A stretch of DNA of 64,000 nucleotides from Pleurocapsa sp. PCC 7319 (GCF_000332195.1 NZ_KB235922.1:3383322-3447321), one strand, 5' to 3'. Shown: positions 9,821 through 19,629, counted from the first letter of the stretch. A program made the numbers and translations. The notes: generated from the letters alone by a model not told the origin.

Positions 9821-10101
9821 GCTACAAATCTTAACAACTTTTTTCTTTCTGACCAACTTCCTCGCAATTAATAATCTTCTCTTGGTTGAATTATGTGAGA
9901 ATAAGTTGGCAAAACAACCACTAAGTTGACTAACGATCGCAGCCTATATCGAACCTAAAGGAGTTTCGTCGCTTTGACAACAGAGTAATTTGTGATTTGT
10001 TACCAGTTTGTAGTGGCATTATTTCTGTGAAAAAATTCCCCAATGGTTAATTACCCTGATTAACCCTAAAAAATATACTTAATCGATTAGAAAAACTGAC
10101 T

Positions 10102-10872
10102 ATGCTTGCTAAAAGAATATTGCCCTGTCTAGATGTCAATGCAGGACGAGTAGTTAAAGGAATTAATTTTGTTGATCTCAAAGATGCCGGAGATCCGGTT
10201 GAACTTGCCAAAGTTTATAATGATGCGGGAGCAGATGAGCTAGTGTTTCTGGATATTACCGCTACCCATGAAGACCGTAACACAATTGTCGATGTCGTTT
10301 ATCGAACAGCAGAACAGGTTTTTATTCCTTTAACTGTTGGTGGCGGTATTCAATCCTTAGAAAATATTAAAATTTTGTTGCGCGCGGGAGCCGATAAAGT
10401 AAGTATTAATTCCGCTGCTGTTCGCGATCCCGACTTGATTAATCGTGCAAGCGATCGCTTTGGCAAACAGTGTATTGTGGTAGCGATTGATGCTCGCAGA
10501 CGTACTGATGCTAGTAATCCTGGCTGGGATGTCTATGTACGAGGCGGGAGAAAAAATACGGGAATCGATGCGATCGCCTGGGCTACGGAAATGGCAACTA
10601 GAGGTGCGGGGGAATTATTAGTTACCAGCATGGATGCTGATGGAACTCAAGCTGGTTATGACCTAGAGCTTACTCGGACTATTGCCGAACAGGTTGAAAT
10701 TCCTGTAGTTGCCTCTGGTGGTGCGGGCAATTGTCAACATATCTACGAAGCTCTCAATCAAGGTAAAGCTGAAGCCGCTCTTCTGGCTTCATTACTGCAT
10801 TTTGGACAACTAAGTGTTCAGGAAATTAAAACCTATCTTCAGGAGTACAAAATTCCGGTACGAATTAACTAG
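10102..10872 (+). CDS. hisF: imidazole glycerol phosphate synthase, cyclase subunit
   Basis: 256 residues, full length. TIM barrel starting [12 protein letters not shown], with catalytic D11 and D130 (VVAIDARR), phosphate loops GGGIQS and SGGAGN, and [10 protein letters not shown]. With HisH it converts PRFAR and ammonia to IGP and AICAR in histidine synthesis. The partner hisH is on the same strand at 45.9 kb, so the two subunits are not in one operon, which is normal in cyanobacteria. About 245 bases upstream hold no gene. Confidence 0.97.
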   Translation: MLAKRILPCLDVNAGRVVKGINFVDLKDAGDPVELAKVYNDAGADELVFLDITATHEDRNTIVDVVYRTAEQVFIPLTVGGGIQSLENIKILLRAGADKVSINSAAVRDPDLINRASDRFGKQCIVVAIDARRRTDASNPGWDVYVRGGRKNTGIDAIAWATEMATRGAGELLVTSMDADGTQAGYDLELTRTIAEQVEIPVVASGGAGNCQHIYEALNQGKAEAALLASLLHFGQLSVQEIKTYLQEYKIPVRIN

Positions 10873-10968
10873 CAAATAATCTTTAGCAAAGCTTAAATTA
10901 TTAAGAATTTGACCCAAAACTTAAAAATTGTGTATTAGAATAAGGGGAGAAATTTACATTTCGTAAAA

Positions 10969-11151
10969 ATGCTGATTCCAATTCTCATATTTGATGTTGC
11001 TTTGGTAGCGTGGTCGCTGCATTTAATGCAATCGGCTTTGGAACGGCGCGAATTTTCATTAATGCTTGCTGGCACTCTTGTTGCTGCTGCTGCTGCTGCT
11101 ATGTTGGTGGTATATTTCATTATTGGCAATTGTTTGAGCCGTCTTAGCTAA
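10969..11151 (+). CDS. small two-helix membrane protein, function unknown
   Basis: 60 residues: MLIPILIFDVALVAWSLHLM, a short basic turn (ALERREF), then LMLAGTLVAAAAAAMLVVYFIIG. This is a simple helical hairpin. GGGGAG lies about 20 nt upstream of the ATG. The opposite-strand frame here (10935-11129) is a shadow caused by the GCT repeats. No family recognised. It sits between hisF and the tRNA. Confidence 0.5.
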   Translation: MLIPILIFDVALVAWSLHLMQSALERREFSLMLAGTLVAAAAAAMLVVYFIIGNCLSRLS

Positions 11152-11199
11152 ATTTACGGCAACGTATCTTTTGTGTTGTGATACTATTATTAGAGTGTT

Positions 11200-11272
11200 G
11201 GGGCATTAACTCAGATGGTAGAGTGCTTGCATGGCATGCAAGATGTCAGCGGTTCAAGTCCGCTATGCTCCA
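11200..11272 (+). tRNA. tRNA-Ala (GGC)
   Basis: 73 nt cloverleaf. The acceptor GGGGCAT pairs with ATGCTCC (one G-T), with discriminator A at 11272. The anticodon arm is CTTGC-ATGGCAT-GCAAG, giving anticodon GGC, and the T arm is AGCGG-TTCAAGT-CCGCT. CCA is not encoded. An 11-kb island begins 32 nt after its 3' end. Confidence 0.95.
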
Positions 11273-11347
11273 TGATTAAAAGTTTTCAATTTATTATTTG
11301 TTTGTGTAATTTAAAGTTTGAGTTTGCCGCTTTGGCAAGGTTATGCT

Positions 11348-11779
11348 TTAAAAACTAATTTCCGACTTTGCTTTCTTAAGAGCTATTCTAACTTGCTTGT
11401 ATCTGAAGTTGCCAGGTTGCGAAATTAACTGCGAAACGCGAGCCTCACTAGGATATTCTCCTTTCTGAATCAGAGTAGACACGGCTTGTTTTACTTCCTG
11501 GCAACTAGCCTCAATATTTTTTCTGCTGATCTTAGCTCGGTAATTTCGATATTTAGCAGAGATAGCTTGGCATAATTCGGGAAAGTGTTTCGATAAAGTC
11601 CTTTGGTCAATAGCTAATTCTTTAGCAATCTCTTTCATAGTAGTTGAGATACTCTCTCGATCTTGTAAGACAGATTGGAGAAATTTTTCTATTTCTAGAA
11701 GATCGAAATTTTGAGGTGATATTCTTTTGCTTGAAACTCTACGGGGTAATTTTTGGCTATTTATTTGTATATAGCAATC
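11348..11779 (-). pseudogene. C-terminal fragment of a TniQ/TnsD-like transposon targeting protein
   Basis: The frame is open from 11779; an internal ATG at 11638 could give 96 residues. The protein reads FDLLEIEKFLQSVLQDRES, then a helix-turn-helix (MKEIAKELAIDQRTLSKHFPEL), IEASCQEVKQAVSTLIQKGEYPSEARV and PGNFRYKQVRIALKKAK. I recall this HTH plus YPSxxxVxxL pattern from the C-terminal parts of TnsD/TniQ-type proteins. The N-terminal zinc-finger TniQ domain is absent: upstream the sequence changes to the RHS gene, so the 5' part was lost. The stop codon lies only 43 nt from the left transposon end, a natural place for a transposition gene. Family call is by memory, not search. Confidence 0.55.
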
Positions 11780-13179
11780 CTACTAATAAATTTGTCTATG
11801 AATACAAATACGAAAAGGCAAAAACCGATCGCAATCGGGGTTGGCTGGGATTTGAAAAAAATATTCTGAGTTGGGAAAAATATGATTATGACGAGCGGAT
11901 GAACCTTGCCAGTCGCAGTCAATACTGGGATCGAAATGAAGGTAAATGGCTGACCTCTAGTACGACCTATGACACTTATGGCAATGTAGTTAGCATCAGC
12001 GATCCTTTAGGAAATACCTCTACTACCAGCTATGAAGAGAAATATCATACTTTTCCTCAAACCAGCACGACACCAGATCCAGACCCCAACAATCCCAGTG
12101 ATAGCCCTCTAACCGTTACTACTACCTACGAACCTAAGTTTGGCATCAAAACCCAAGTTATCGATCCTAACGGTCACAAGCCGATGGAAATTCTTGACAG
12201 TGACATTGATGGCTTTGGGCGAATATTGGAGGTTAAAGGAATTAAGCCCGATAGCGAGGCAATGGTTACAGTGGGCAAGACCGAGTTTAATCCCGAAGCA
12301 AATGGATTGTCGGTCAAAACTTGGTATCGTACTCGGTGGGAAGGTGATGATGTTCCCAATGATGAAACTTGGCTCTGGGAACAGGAATATATTGACGGGT
12401 TAGGGCGTACTTATCAGTCCGAATCCAAAGGATACAACAGCCAAACAAAGCTAATCGATAAAGTGCAGTTTAATGCCAGGGGGCAGGTGGAGAAAAGTTA
12501 CCTACCTTATTATTCTGATGCTGACCCCAATAACGATCGAGATTATACTTCCTACCAATATGATATCCGAGGACAAGTAACCCAAACTACTCAACCCAAC
12601 GGTACAGTAACCAAAACAGATTACTCCAAACAGTATAGCTCTCGCCAGCTTACATACCAATTGCCAGATCCTACCGAAGGTATGGAGGGAGTTAATTTTG
12701 TTAATGCTATTGTCCAGGCAAACCCCCGAAGCTGGACTACACGTAAGATTGCTCCTGATAATAGCGTTGCTAGTTATGAATACGATCTTCTGGGGTAAAT
12801 AGTTAAAATTATCGGTCCTTTGGATAATACAATTTCTAATATAGTAATTGACTCTATTAAGCCAGTAATTGATTCTGTTGTTGACGTAAATCTAACAGCA
12901 GGATTAGATTACAACACTGCCAGCCTAGAGGCGAATATGTACAACCTCCGCACCTGGAGCGGTTTGCATCAGTTCTTCTCAACTAAAATTTTCCAATTTG
13001 CTTACTATCCCTATCTAGGGCAGTTATTAGTAATCGTTACGCTGATAGGGTGGCTGCTACTAGCAGTAGTACTTTGGGCAGATCGTTTTTGTCGCTCGGC
13101 ATCGAGAGAGAGTTGGGTTGGCAAATTACGCGAACAACTTTTACAACAGCTAGCCGTCTCAGGAGTTGCTCACTCCTGA
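11773..13179 (+). pseudogene. RHS/Tc-toxin-like repeat protein, middle part, interrupted by a stop
   Basis: No start is preserved; similarity begins around 11773. The frame contains RHS features: RGWLGFEKN, YDTYGNVVSISDPLG, YIDGLGRTYQ, YDIRGQVTQTTQPNGT and YEYDLLG. A TAA at 12796-12798 breaks it, yet the same frame continues IVKIIGPLDN and runs on to 13179 through a membrane segment (LGQLLVIVTLIGWLLLAVVLWADRF cut here at about 20 residues). RHS proteins form a shell around a C-terminal toxin used against competitors. This copy has lost its N-terminus and has a nonsense codon. Continuation in another frame is at 13166. Confidence 0.75.
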
Positions 13180-13187
13180 GACGGCTA
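13151..13187. repeat. 16-bp perfect hairpin at the RHS frame junction
   Basis: TAGCCGTCTCAGGAGT (13151-13166) and its exact complement (13172-13187) surround the 5-nt loop TGCTC. The stop of the upstream frame (13179) and the first codon of the downstream frame (13166) both fall in it. There is no T-run, so it is not a typical terminator. Confidence 0.85.
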
Positions 13188-14473
13188 ATCAATTAAATAC
13201 TCCTACCCCGACTAACTGGCTAATAGGAGCTTGGCATCGTCCTGGTTCCTTTGCCTTGGTACTGGTAGCCTTCTCTTCGATGAATTTAACCGCACCGATT
13301 ACCCTAGCTCAATTGACCCCTGGTGCTAACGGTGCGGGCTATCCTGTAGCCGAGGAAATCTTATATTTCCATCATGGACATTTGAGCAGTACCAGCTTGG
13401 TTACTGACGCACAAGCCAATCAAGTTAGCTTAGTAAATTACGAACCTTATGGTGAGGTAACTGCTTCGAGTGAAGGGGAGGATGCTTTCCGCGCCAAGTT
13501 TACAGGCAAAGAATTCGACAGCAACAGCGAACTTTATTACTTTGGTTCTCGCTACTACGACGCTCATCTGGGTCGCTTTCTCACTCCCGATCCTGCCCGT
13601 CAATATTTTAGTCCCTACATTTATGGTAACGGCGATCCTCTTGGTGGCATCGACCCTAATGGGGAGTTTTTCATCTCCTTGACGGTATTAGCTATTGGTG
13701 CAGCCATGGCAGGCGGTGCCTTTATGGGAGGTGCAGCAGTCAACAACAGTATGAACCCTGCAAGTTGGGACTGGAGTGATGGTAAAACCTGGGCGGGCAT
13801 CATTGGTGGTGCTGCTATTGGAGGGGTCACTGCGGGAGCGGGTCTGGCAGTCACTGGGGCTGTCGCTGCTGCTGGATGGGGTGCTGCTGCGACTGCTGCT
13901 GCCAATATGGCGATCGCAGGTGGAGTCCTGGGGACAATGAATGCTTCCTTTACAGCCATGTCTGGAGGAAGTGCTGGTGATATTGCCTCTGCTTTTGGTA
14001 TCGGTTTCGGCATGGGTGCAGCATTTGCCGTACCGTATGCTGGTCCAGCAGCGTTGAGGGGCATATTTGCTTACGATGTTTACAGTTTTGCCAGCGATCC
14101 TTCTGTTGGGCATGGCATCCAGTTGGGCATGGATATAATGTTTGCAGGAATGGCGCGTGGTATGCGCCTGCGACAAGGAGGAAAAAGTAAGTCTAAGGAA
14201 GCGGACGGTTGTATGTCCTGTCCTTGTTCCTCCTTTGCAGCGGAAACTGAGGTGTTATCTTCAGAAGGAGAAAAAGCAATTGAAGAGGTCGCCGTCGGTG
14301 ATAAACCGATGAATGCTGGAAAACTGCCATTCCTGCGGCGAATGACACAACCCATGACGTACTGGATTGTAATGAATATAATCACAATACTGGGCAAAAT
14401 CTCTTTCATCTCGAATCAAATGTTCCCAAAACCGACGCTGCCAAAGATTTTTCTCCTGCCGTTTTTGGCGTGA
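13166..14473 (+). pseudogene. RHS-repeat core with degenerate Hint pretoxin region
   Basis: Frame opens at TTG 13166, 14 nt before the preceding RHS frame ends. Residues 68-166 form the RHS-associated core (FHHGHLSSTSLVTD, YEPYGEV, FTGKEFDSNSELYYFGSRYYD, GRFLTPDP, DPNGE). Then comes a long Gly/Ala hydrophobic stretch (170-330), then a Hint-like start, CSSFAAETEVLSSEGEKAIEEV-AVGDK. After GDK (about 14300) the frame loses similarity. A different frame (NTGQNLFHLESNVPKTD, to a stop at 14512) looks more protein-like, suggesting a frameshift or deletion. In polymorphic toxins the Hint domain releases the toxin tip, and none is recognisable here. Confidence 0.8.
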
Positions 14474-14580
14474 AGCAGAAATCTCACTGTCGATTTTCGA
14501 TCATTCACTAGAAATGTCATTGTGAACGAACAATTTTTACTTAAATTTCCCTTGTATAGAGGTTAGAGTACGATCGCCTT

Positions 14581-14793
14581 CTACAAATTCTTAAATTCTT
14601 CCCAATCAAGATCGAGTTGACGAATAATTTGTCTTAAAGTGCCTATTTTCAAATCTTTATTACCCCAATCAGGAATTGGCACAACGGCATTATTTTGAGG
14701 GTTATACCATTTTCGATGAGAACCTCCACCTCTTCTAGGTATTTCTTGGCATCCCATTTTTTTAAGTTTTTTGACAATTTCTTTATATTTCAC
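14581..14793 (-). CDS. hicA: HicA-family mRNA interferase toxin
   Basis: 70 residues from a GTG at 14793 (VKYKEIVKKLKKMGCQEIPRRGGGSHRKW). A 5' extension to 14826 overlaps hicB and is unlikely. The double-stranded-RNA-binding-like fold has the family's active His in GGGSHRKW and the closing LRQIIRQLDLDWEEF. It would cut mRNA when not bound by HicB. The GTG overlaps the last base of the hicB stop codon, giving translational coupling. The order here is antitoxin first, toxin second; the classical hicAB order is the reverse. Confidence 0.88.
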   Translation of the reverse strand: MKYKEIVKKLKKMGCQEIPRRGGGSHRKWYNPQNNAVVPIPDWGNKDLKIGTLRQIIRQLDLDWEEFKNL

Positions 14794-15047
14794 TATGCAC
14801 CGATAGGAATTAAACTTTCTGTCCAAAGAGTTGTTTGTTCGCTAATAGGCTGTAGTATGCTTGGCAAAGGTTGATTTAAGTCTTGATATGCCTCAATAAT
14901 TGCCGATAAAGCATCAGAAACATTAGGCATAACTTCTTCTAAAGTATCAGCCTCTGTGATTAAATTAGGCAAAAGAGGACAAGTAATTGTGTAGCCTCCT
15001 TCTGGCTGAGGCTCTAAAACTAATGGTAATTTATAGATGTTTTTCAT
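14793..15047 (-). CDS. hicB: HicB-family antitoxin
   Basis: 84 residues: MKNIYKLPLVLEPQPEGGYTITCPLLPNLITEADTLEEVM, the partially degraded RNase-H-like fold of HicB (G-Y-x-x-x-C-P-x-L-P). It lacks an obvious C-terminal DNA-binding domain, so it is of the short type. It neutralises the adjacent HicA. First gene of the two-gene operon, inside the island. Confidence 0.88.
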   Translation of the reverse strand: MKNIYKLPLVLEPQPEGGYTITCPLLPNLITEADTLEEVMPNVSDALSAIIEAYQDLNQPLPSILQPISEQTTLWTESLIPIGA

Positions 15048-15258
15048 CTTAATTTAGAGAGCATAAAGAATAATAATTATTACAGTTGTGATTATAGCTC
15101 TTGTTAGAAAATGATTTTTTATTGAATTAAATGTTAAGTAAAAAAGCGATCGCCTTGCTATTTTCTCTAATTTGCGATCGCCTATTATTTGTCCTGATTA
15201 GACCGACCTTGCTTTAGTTTTGTAATTACTATATTGGGTGGAACAAGGCGTATTATTT

Positions 15259-15738
15259 ATGGAATGCCATCAAACGGATATAGAAAAGCCAACAAAAGAT
15301 TTAACGATCGCCTTGAAGTCTGAAGTGCTAGGAGAAGCCTTTTTTCGTTCGGCATACTACTCTATGTTGTTATTAAATCGTAGACATAAAGCAAAGATGC
15401 TGTGGCATTTGGAGGCTCAAACAAAAACCAGAATTCTCGAATATTTTGAGATTAATAGTATTGAAATACCAAAATTAAGGTGGGCGGTTGCTAGAGGTTC
15501 AGTATTAGGTGTTTTTTGTTTAGTTGCTCCTTGGTATGTTGTTTTGAAAGTAATACTCAAAGAAACAGAATATTATCAAGAAGTTTTTCGTCGGCTTGAG
15601 GAACAGGCGATCAAACAAGACAAGGAACTGTTCGGGTACATAGTTGCACACGAAGCTGCTATTAGGCGATTTGTGTCAATTGAATTAGTAGGCGGGAATA
15701 ACTCTCTCGATCCAATTGAAGCTTTACTAAATAATTGA
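15259..15738 (+). CDS. ferritin-like-fold protein, function unknown
   Basis: 159 residues from ATG 15259, which has AAGGCG 10 nt upstream (GTG 15238 is the alternative). Four amphipathic helices are predicted, with acidic/His residues in ferritin-like spacing: E at SEVLGEAFFRSAYY, then HLEAQTKTRIL, then ETEYYQEVFRRLEE, then AHEAAIRRF. A hydrophobic segment (GVFCLVAPWYVVLKVIL) in the middle is unusual for a soluble member. I recall distantly similar unnamed ferritin-like proteins, but no function. Intact orphan inside the island. Confidence 0.5.
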   Translation: MECHQTDIEKPTKDLTIALKSEVLGEAFFRSAYYSMLLLNRRHKAKMLWHLEAQTKTRILEYFEINSIEIPKLRWAVARGSVLGVFCLVAPWYVVLKVILKETEYYQEVFRRLEEQAIKQDKELFGYIVAHEAAIRRFVSIELVGGNNSLDPIEALLNN

Positions 15739-15782
15739 GTTGGCTATAAGAACCTATGCAAAATCAATTCCTCGGTTGAGAT

Positions 15783-15852
15783 TGGTAAAAGGCGCGGAAT
15801 GCGCCTGAAGGCAAGCACCCGAATGCATTCGGGTGAACCTTCAGGTTAAGGG
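15783..15852. repeat. dispersed structured palindromic element, copy 1
   Basis: Contains AGGCGC-GGAAT-GCGCCT (15790-15806), a stem CCTGAAGG (15804-15811) with CCTTCAGG (15838-15845), and inside it the 20-bp perfect palindrome CACCCGAATGCATTCGGGTG (15816-15835). A second copy lies at 53213-53283 with compensating changes in the outer stem. The remaining 15.74-16.08 kb sequence has no gene. Confidence 0.85.
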
Positions 15853-15867
15853 GCAAAGGGAAGAAAA

Positions 15868-16072
15868 TTAGGCGTTGGTGAATCAAAGTATGATTGCTAA
15901 ATTTCTATATTGAATTTCTTCTTAAAAAAGCTTAAAGCTTAAAGCTTAGAACTACTAACAGTAATATTGTGTATTTTATATGTCACCATGAGGAGCGTTC
16001 CCTTGCCCAGATAACGCTCCTGGGTAAACGTCTTACGCCGACACGGGGTCACCTCATGAAATCACCAACGCC
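15868..16072. repeat. 205-bp segment bounded by a 12-bp inverted repeat with nested hairpins
   Basis: AGGCGTTGGTGA near 15869 is exactly complementary to TCACCAACGCCT ending near 16072, just beyond the CHAT-gene stop. Inside, CATGAGG pairs with CCTCATG and AGGAGCGTT with AACGCTCCT, making a branched structure at about 15985-16057. Could be a MITE-like element; no flanking duplication was established. Confidence 0.55.
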
Positions 16073-16076
16073 TGTT

Positions 16077-18449
16077 TTACAACCAGTTGCCAACGATGAC
16101 AAAAGGCGACCAGAAATAAGGTCTTCTCAAATCTGGGTCGTTTAAAAAATAAAGTTGAGTCTGTTGCAGAGCCTGGGCTACAGTTATTCCAGAACTTAAG
16201 TTTTCGTAAAACTTAGTCATAAATTCCGCAGTGGCGAGGTCGTTAACTTTCCACAAACTAGCTAAGGTAGTACGAACTTGCGCTTGGGCTGCTACCCCTG
16301 CTAATCCCAATGCTGCCCTGCGATCGCCCTGAGCGGTTTCACAAGCACTGAGAATTAGTAACTCGATCGCTTGAGAACTATCGGGGTTATTTACTTGGAG
16401 AAGGCGATCGAAACTCCTGACTTTGACTCGCTGTCCCCAAACAAGGATGTAAGTTTTATTGGGGTCGGAATTAAACTCTCCATGAGTGGCAATATGGACG
16501 ATGGGGAAAGCAGCAGAATCAATTTGTTGTTCTAGTCTTTCCTCGGTAAAAGTTTGGTTTAGCAGTGGTTTGGTAGTGGTATCGGTTAATTGCTGAATGT
16601 CGGCTAGTTCGCTGGAGATATAAGGTAGGGCCGCAAATTCTTGACCATCAACTGTTTGTGCTTCACTGACTCCTGCCATCAAGACATTAATCTGTTCTTG
16701 TCTGGGTCGAGGATCGAAAAGCTGTCTGTTGGGAATTACAGCTAGGGCATAGTCTTCGATTAAATATTTTCCTTGGTTGTAGAGTACTGATAAGGGAATG
16801 TCCCGCAAAGTATCATCTAAAACAAAAACTAAGGTATTTATCTGACCGCTCTGTTTTAATTTTTCTAGGTCTGGTTCGAGTGGTTGAATAATCCATTGAT
16901 ATACTTTCTAGGCTTCCTGTTTGACTTCTTCGGTGAAACGAGATTGCCTTAAATAGCTTTGCAGTTTGGCCACTGTCTTTCTATAGGTTGAATAAATACA
17001 GCTCGATGGGTGAGGGGTTGTTGGGGCAATTTGTAAATAATTTCTAAACGATCTGCCAGAATCAGGGGATAGATAAATGCTGCTTGGGGGTCTATTTCTC
17101 CTACGGCTGTTTCTATCTGCAATTGGGGAGCTAGAGAGCATTGCAAGAAGTTTTCTAATTCCGAGAGACGCAGAAAGTCAACTACCTTTAACGCTTGGGT
17201 AGGGAAGTTTTCTGCATTATTTGAGAGATTATCTTCTGTAGTTAGAAGCAGATCGATTAACTGGCGGTATAAAGGTTCGACAGCATCGCGGAAAGAAAAT
17301 TGCACGTCGGAATTGAGGTTAATTAAGTCGCTACGGACAGATTCTAAAGTTTTGCTGGCTGCTTGGTAAAATGCGATCGCCCGATCTCGTTTCTCTTCCC
17401 TCGCCCATAATCTTCCTAGTTGCCATTGCCATTGATAGGCAATCTGAGGCGACTTATCGGGTTGAGCCAGTAACAAAGCATCAGAGGTTAAAGCGATCGC
17501 TTTTTAAAATTAGATCGAGAAGATTGAGCTGGGCTGATATTTTGCTATTTCCTAGTTTAGATAAAGCGATCGCTCGATTGTATTGTTGTTGAGCCTGTCG
17601 ATAGAAATTTTGTGCTTCTGGAGGCAGATTGCTCGAATTAGATTTGATCGCGTCACAACGCCAAGGAAGATAGTCGTATTTAGGTGAGGCTTGGCGATCG
17701 CGAATAATATTACCTCTAGCTCTGAGGGTGTTACCCAGGCTTATTCTAGTAGTTGCTGGCTCTGTGTCAAAGGAGCTTTTGGCGATGGTCTGTAAGACTA
17801 GTTCTGACTCTTCTAAATTACCTAACAAGCGCAAAACATTACCCAGGCTACGCCAGCCAGTTGTTTGTAGTGGCGAGACAAGCTTAATTTTGTTTTCTAG
17901 AATCTGAAATGTTGGATCTGCACAAATATTGTTATCTAATGCTAAAGCTGACTGCAAAGTAACACAGGCGCGCTCGTAAAGTCCCAATTGCTCTGAGGCT
18001 TCGGCTTGATAAATGCGATCGCGAACTATAGCTGAATCATCATTTAATTGCTCTGAAATCTCAGTAGCTTTTTCCCAGCTTTTTAGAGCTAATTCTGCTT
18101 TGCCCAAACTCAACTGCAAACGACCCAAATTAGTTAAAGTTATTGCCAGGTTTTGCCAGTCTTCATCACTTTCAAAGACTCTAACCGCTTCTTGGAGATA
18201 GTTAACCGCCGAGACAAATTCCCCCGCACGATACTCAATTTCTCCCTGTCGTACTAGCTGTCGAGCATTAGCTACAGGTGTTTGGGATTGGACTGGTATT
18301 ACTCCTACGATTAAAAAGATACTCAACAGGAATAACACGAAATATCTTTGGCAGTTTCTTCTTAGGCAAAAAGCAAAACTTTTCAAAACAAAACCCACTG
18401 CATCGAAAAATGATCGAATTCCTTGGATAAATTTTCCCCAACACCCCAT
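16077..18449 (-). pseudogene. TPR-CHAT protein, broken by two frameshifts and a stop
   Basis: The N-terminal part (18449-17481) has a signal/anchor segment (YFVLFLLSIFLIVGVIPVQS) and TPR helices. An extra A in an A-run (T-run 17501-17505 on the plus strand) shifts the frame. The next part continues the TPRs to about 16985, where a missing A shifts it again, and a TAG at 16908-16910 then interrupts QEA-KVYQWIIQPLEPD. The last part (to 16077) is a CHAT caspase-like protease domain with His in HIATHGEF and Cys in LSACETA. Repairing the three lesions gives one continuous CHAT protein. Cyanobacterial CHAT-TPR proteins often sit with TPS genes, as here. The two homopolymer changes could also be sequencing errors. 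Confidence 0.85.
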
Positions 18450-18454
18450 CTAAA

Positions 18455-18935
18455 GTTCAGCACTGTTGTCACCCCCTGAGGAATAAACTATCTCTACCCA
18501 GCAACAGTACGTATTGTCCCTGAAATCGCCAAGCGAAAAAACGACTGTCAGGAATTCTCTCTACTCTGCTACTTGTTGATTAACTGTCGAGTCTAAAGCA
18601 TCCAGTCCGAAATTAAACTGCGATCGCAGTGCAAATACAGAGCGGGCGTTGTGTTGGATATATTCTTGAAAAAAGCGCAGAGCAAATACGCGAGTTTCTC
18701 CTGCTTCATTAGCACCAGGAGAGAGAAAAGAAGGCAGATCGTCAATAGTAGATTCGCTATCTCTAAGGGAGGTAGTCAAACCGAGGGAAAAGTCATGATA
18801 GTTTTGCTGTTTAATAGTTTGGATAACTGGCTGGCGTAGAGTTAGTTCGTAGCTGTTGGAATTGGAGTCAATATCCAAATCGTCAAAAGGAGATTCGATT
18901 ACTTCATTGGCACTGTAATTATAGGTGAAGCCAAT
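18455..18935 (-). pseudogene. TpsB/ShlB-type outer-membrane translocator, beta-barrel remnant
   Basis: A frame (from 18935) reads GFTYNYSANEVIESPFDDLDI, YELTLRQPVI, LSPGANEAGETRVFALRFFQEYI and RSQFNFGLDALDSTVN, stopping at 18561. Past a frameshift, FFAWRFQGQYVLLLGRD-SLFLRG follows. All are strands of the ShlB/FhaC-family barrel. The POTRA domains, the N-terminus and the last strands are missing. It lies directly upstream of the CHAT pseudogene, so both belonged to one two-partner-secretion locus that has decayed. Confidence 0.75.
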
Positions 18936-18995
18936 TTAATTAAAAAGGGATCGCGTTTTTAGGTATACAACGATCATTTTAAATAATCCCTAATC

Positions 18996-19283
18996 TCATG
19001 AATGGGTAGTAATTTCATTAAGAGCATTATTGATAACTTCTTCTTCTACACCATGACGTTTTAAACTTTCTATTAATTCCCAGAAAGGATCGTTTTCTAG
19101 TTCCTCTAAATCTTTTCTCAAACCCTGTCCGATATAAGTTCTCATTAAAGGTTGATAACCAGAAAAACCTAACACGGGGGCGATTTTTTTCAAGTCTTCA
19201 ACTACATCTTCAGGAATACGAAGGGTAATACTTTTCATGGGGCGATCTTTTCTTAATCTTTGTTTCAAAGTCTCAATTTTCAT
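18996..19283 (-). CDS. brnA: BrnA-family (CopG-like) antitoxin
   Basis: 95 residues from ATG 19283 (MKIETLKQRL); an internal ATG at 19238 (MKSITLRIPEDV) is also possible. The ITLRIPEDVVEDLKKIA stretch is a ribbon-helix-helix, followed by GYQPLMRTYIGQGL typical of BrnA. It binds BrnT and represses the operon. The ATG overlaps the 3' end of brnT by 11 nt, the usual coupled order toxin then antitoxin. Confidence 0.82.
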   Translation of the reverse strand: MKIETLKQRLRKDRPMKSITLRIPEDVVEDLKKIAPVLGFSGYQPLMRTYIGQGLRKDLEELENDPFWELIESLKRHGVEEEVINNALNEITTHS

Positions 19284-19569
19284 AGTAATTGCGTTCTTGA
19301 CGAGTAGCTTTACGAGCGGAAATAATTCTAATCTGATCGTTCTCTTGTTGAATATGAACGACGAACAAGAGATAACTTTGCTTATCCATTCCGATAATGG
19401 CATCTCTGGCTTCATCATTACGACTGGCATCGACTACTACTAAAAAGGGATCGAAAAAAGCTTCGACTGCTTGCTCAAATGTAATTCCCTTATGTTTTAA
19501 TGGGTTTTGCTTTGCCTTGTCGTCATTCCAGATAAAAGTAATACCATTGAGGATGAATTCTTTATCCAT
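19273..19569 (-). CDS. brnT: BrnT-family ribonuclease toxin
   Basis: 98 residues from ATG 19569. FIWNDDKAKQNPLKHKGITFEQAVEAFFDP, then LLFVVHI, and IRIISARKATRQERNYYEN at the C-terminus: all BrnT landmarks, including the W-D-xx-K-xxxN-xxKHG(I/V)-F block and the closing R-x-x-S-A-R-x-x-x-x-E-R. RelE-like fold; cleaves RNA. The second TA pair of the island; together with HicAB it may resist island loss. Confidence 0.85.
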   Translation of the reverse strand: MDKEFILNGITFIWNDDKAKQNPLKHKGITFEQAVEAFFDPFLVVVDASRNDEARDAIIGMDKQSYLLFVVHIQQENDQIRIISARKATRQERNYYEN

Positions 19570-19629
19570 CTTCTCTATTATACGAGATTTCGTATTTACA
19601 TTGTCAATACATAATTCTCTCACAAAAAT

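Noticed and set aside
13621-14176. Ala/Pro-rich and Ser/Thr-rich minus-strand frames
   Set aside because: Complement of the Gly/Ala-rich RHS pretoxin region; composition artefact.
15783-15852. tRNA-like or integron attC site
   Set aside because: Stems are too short and no anticodon arm, T-arm or attC core consensus is present; the second copy shows it is a dispersed palindrome.
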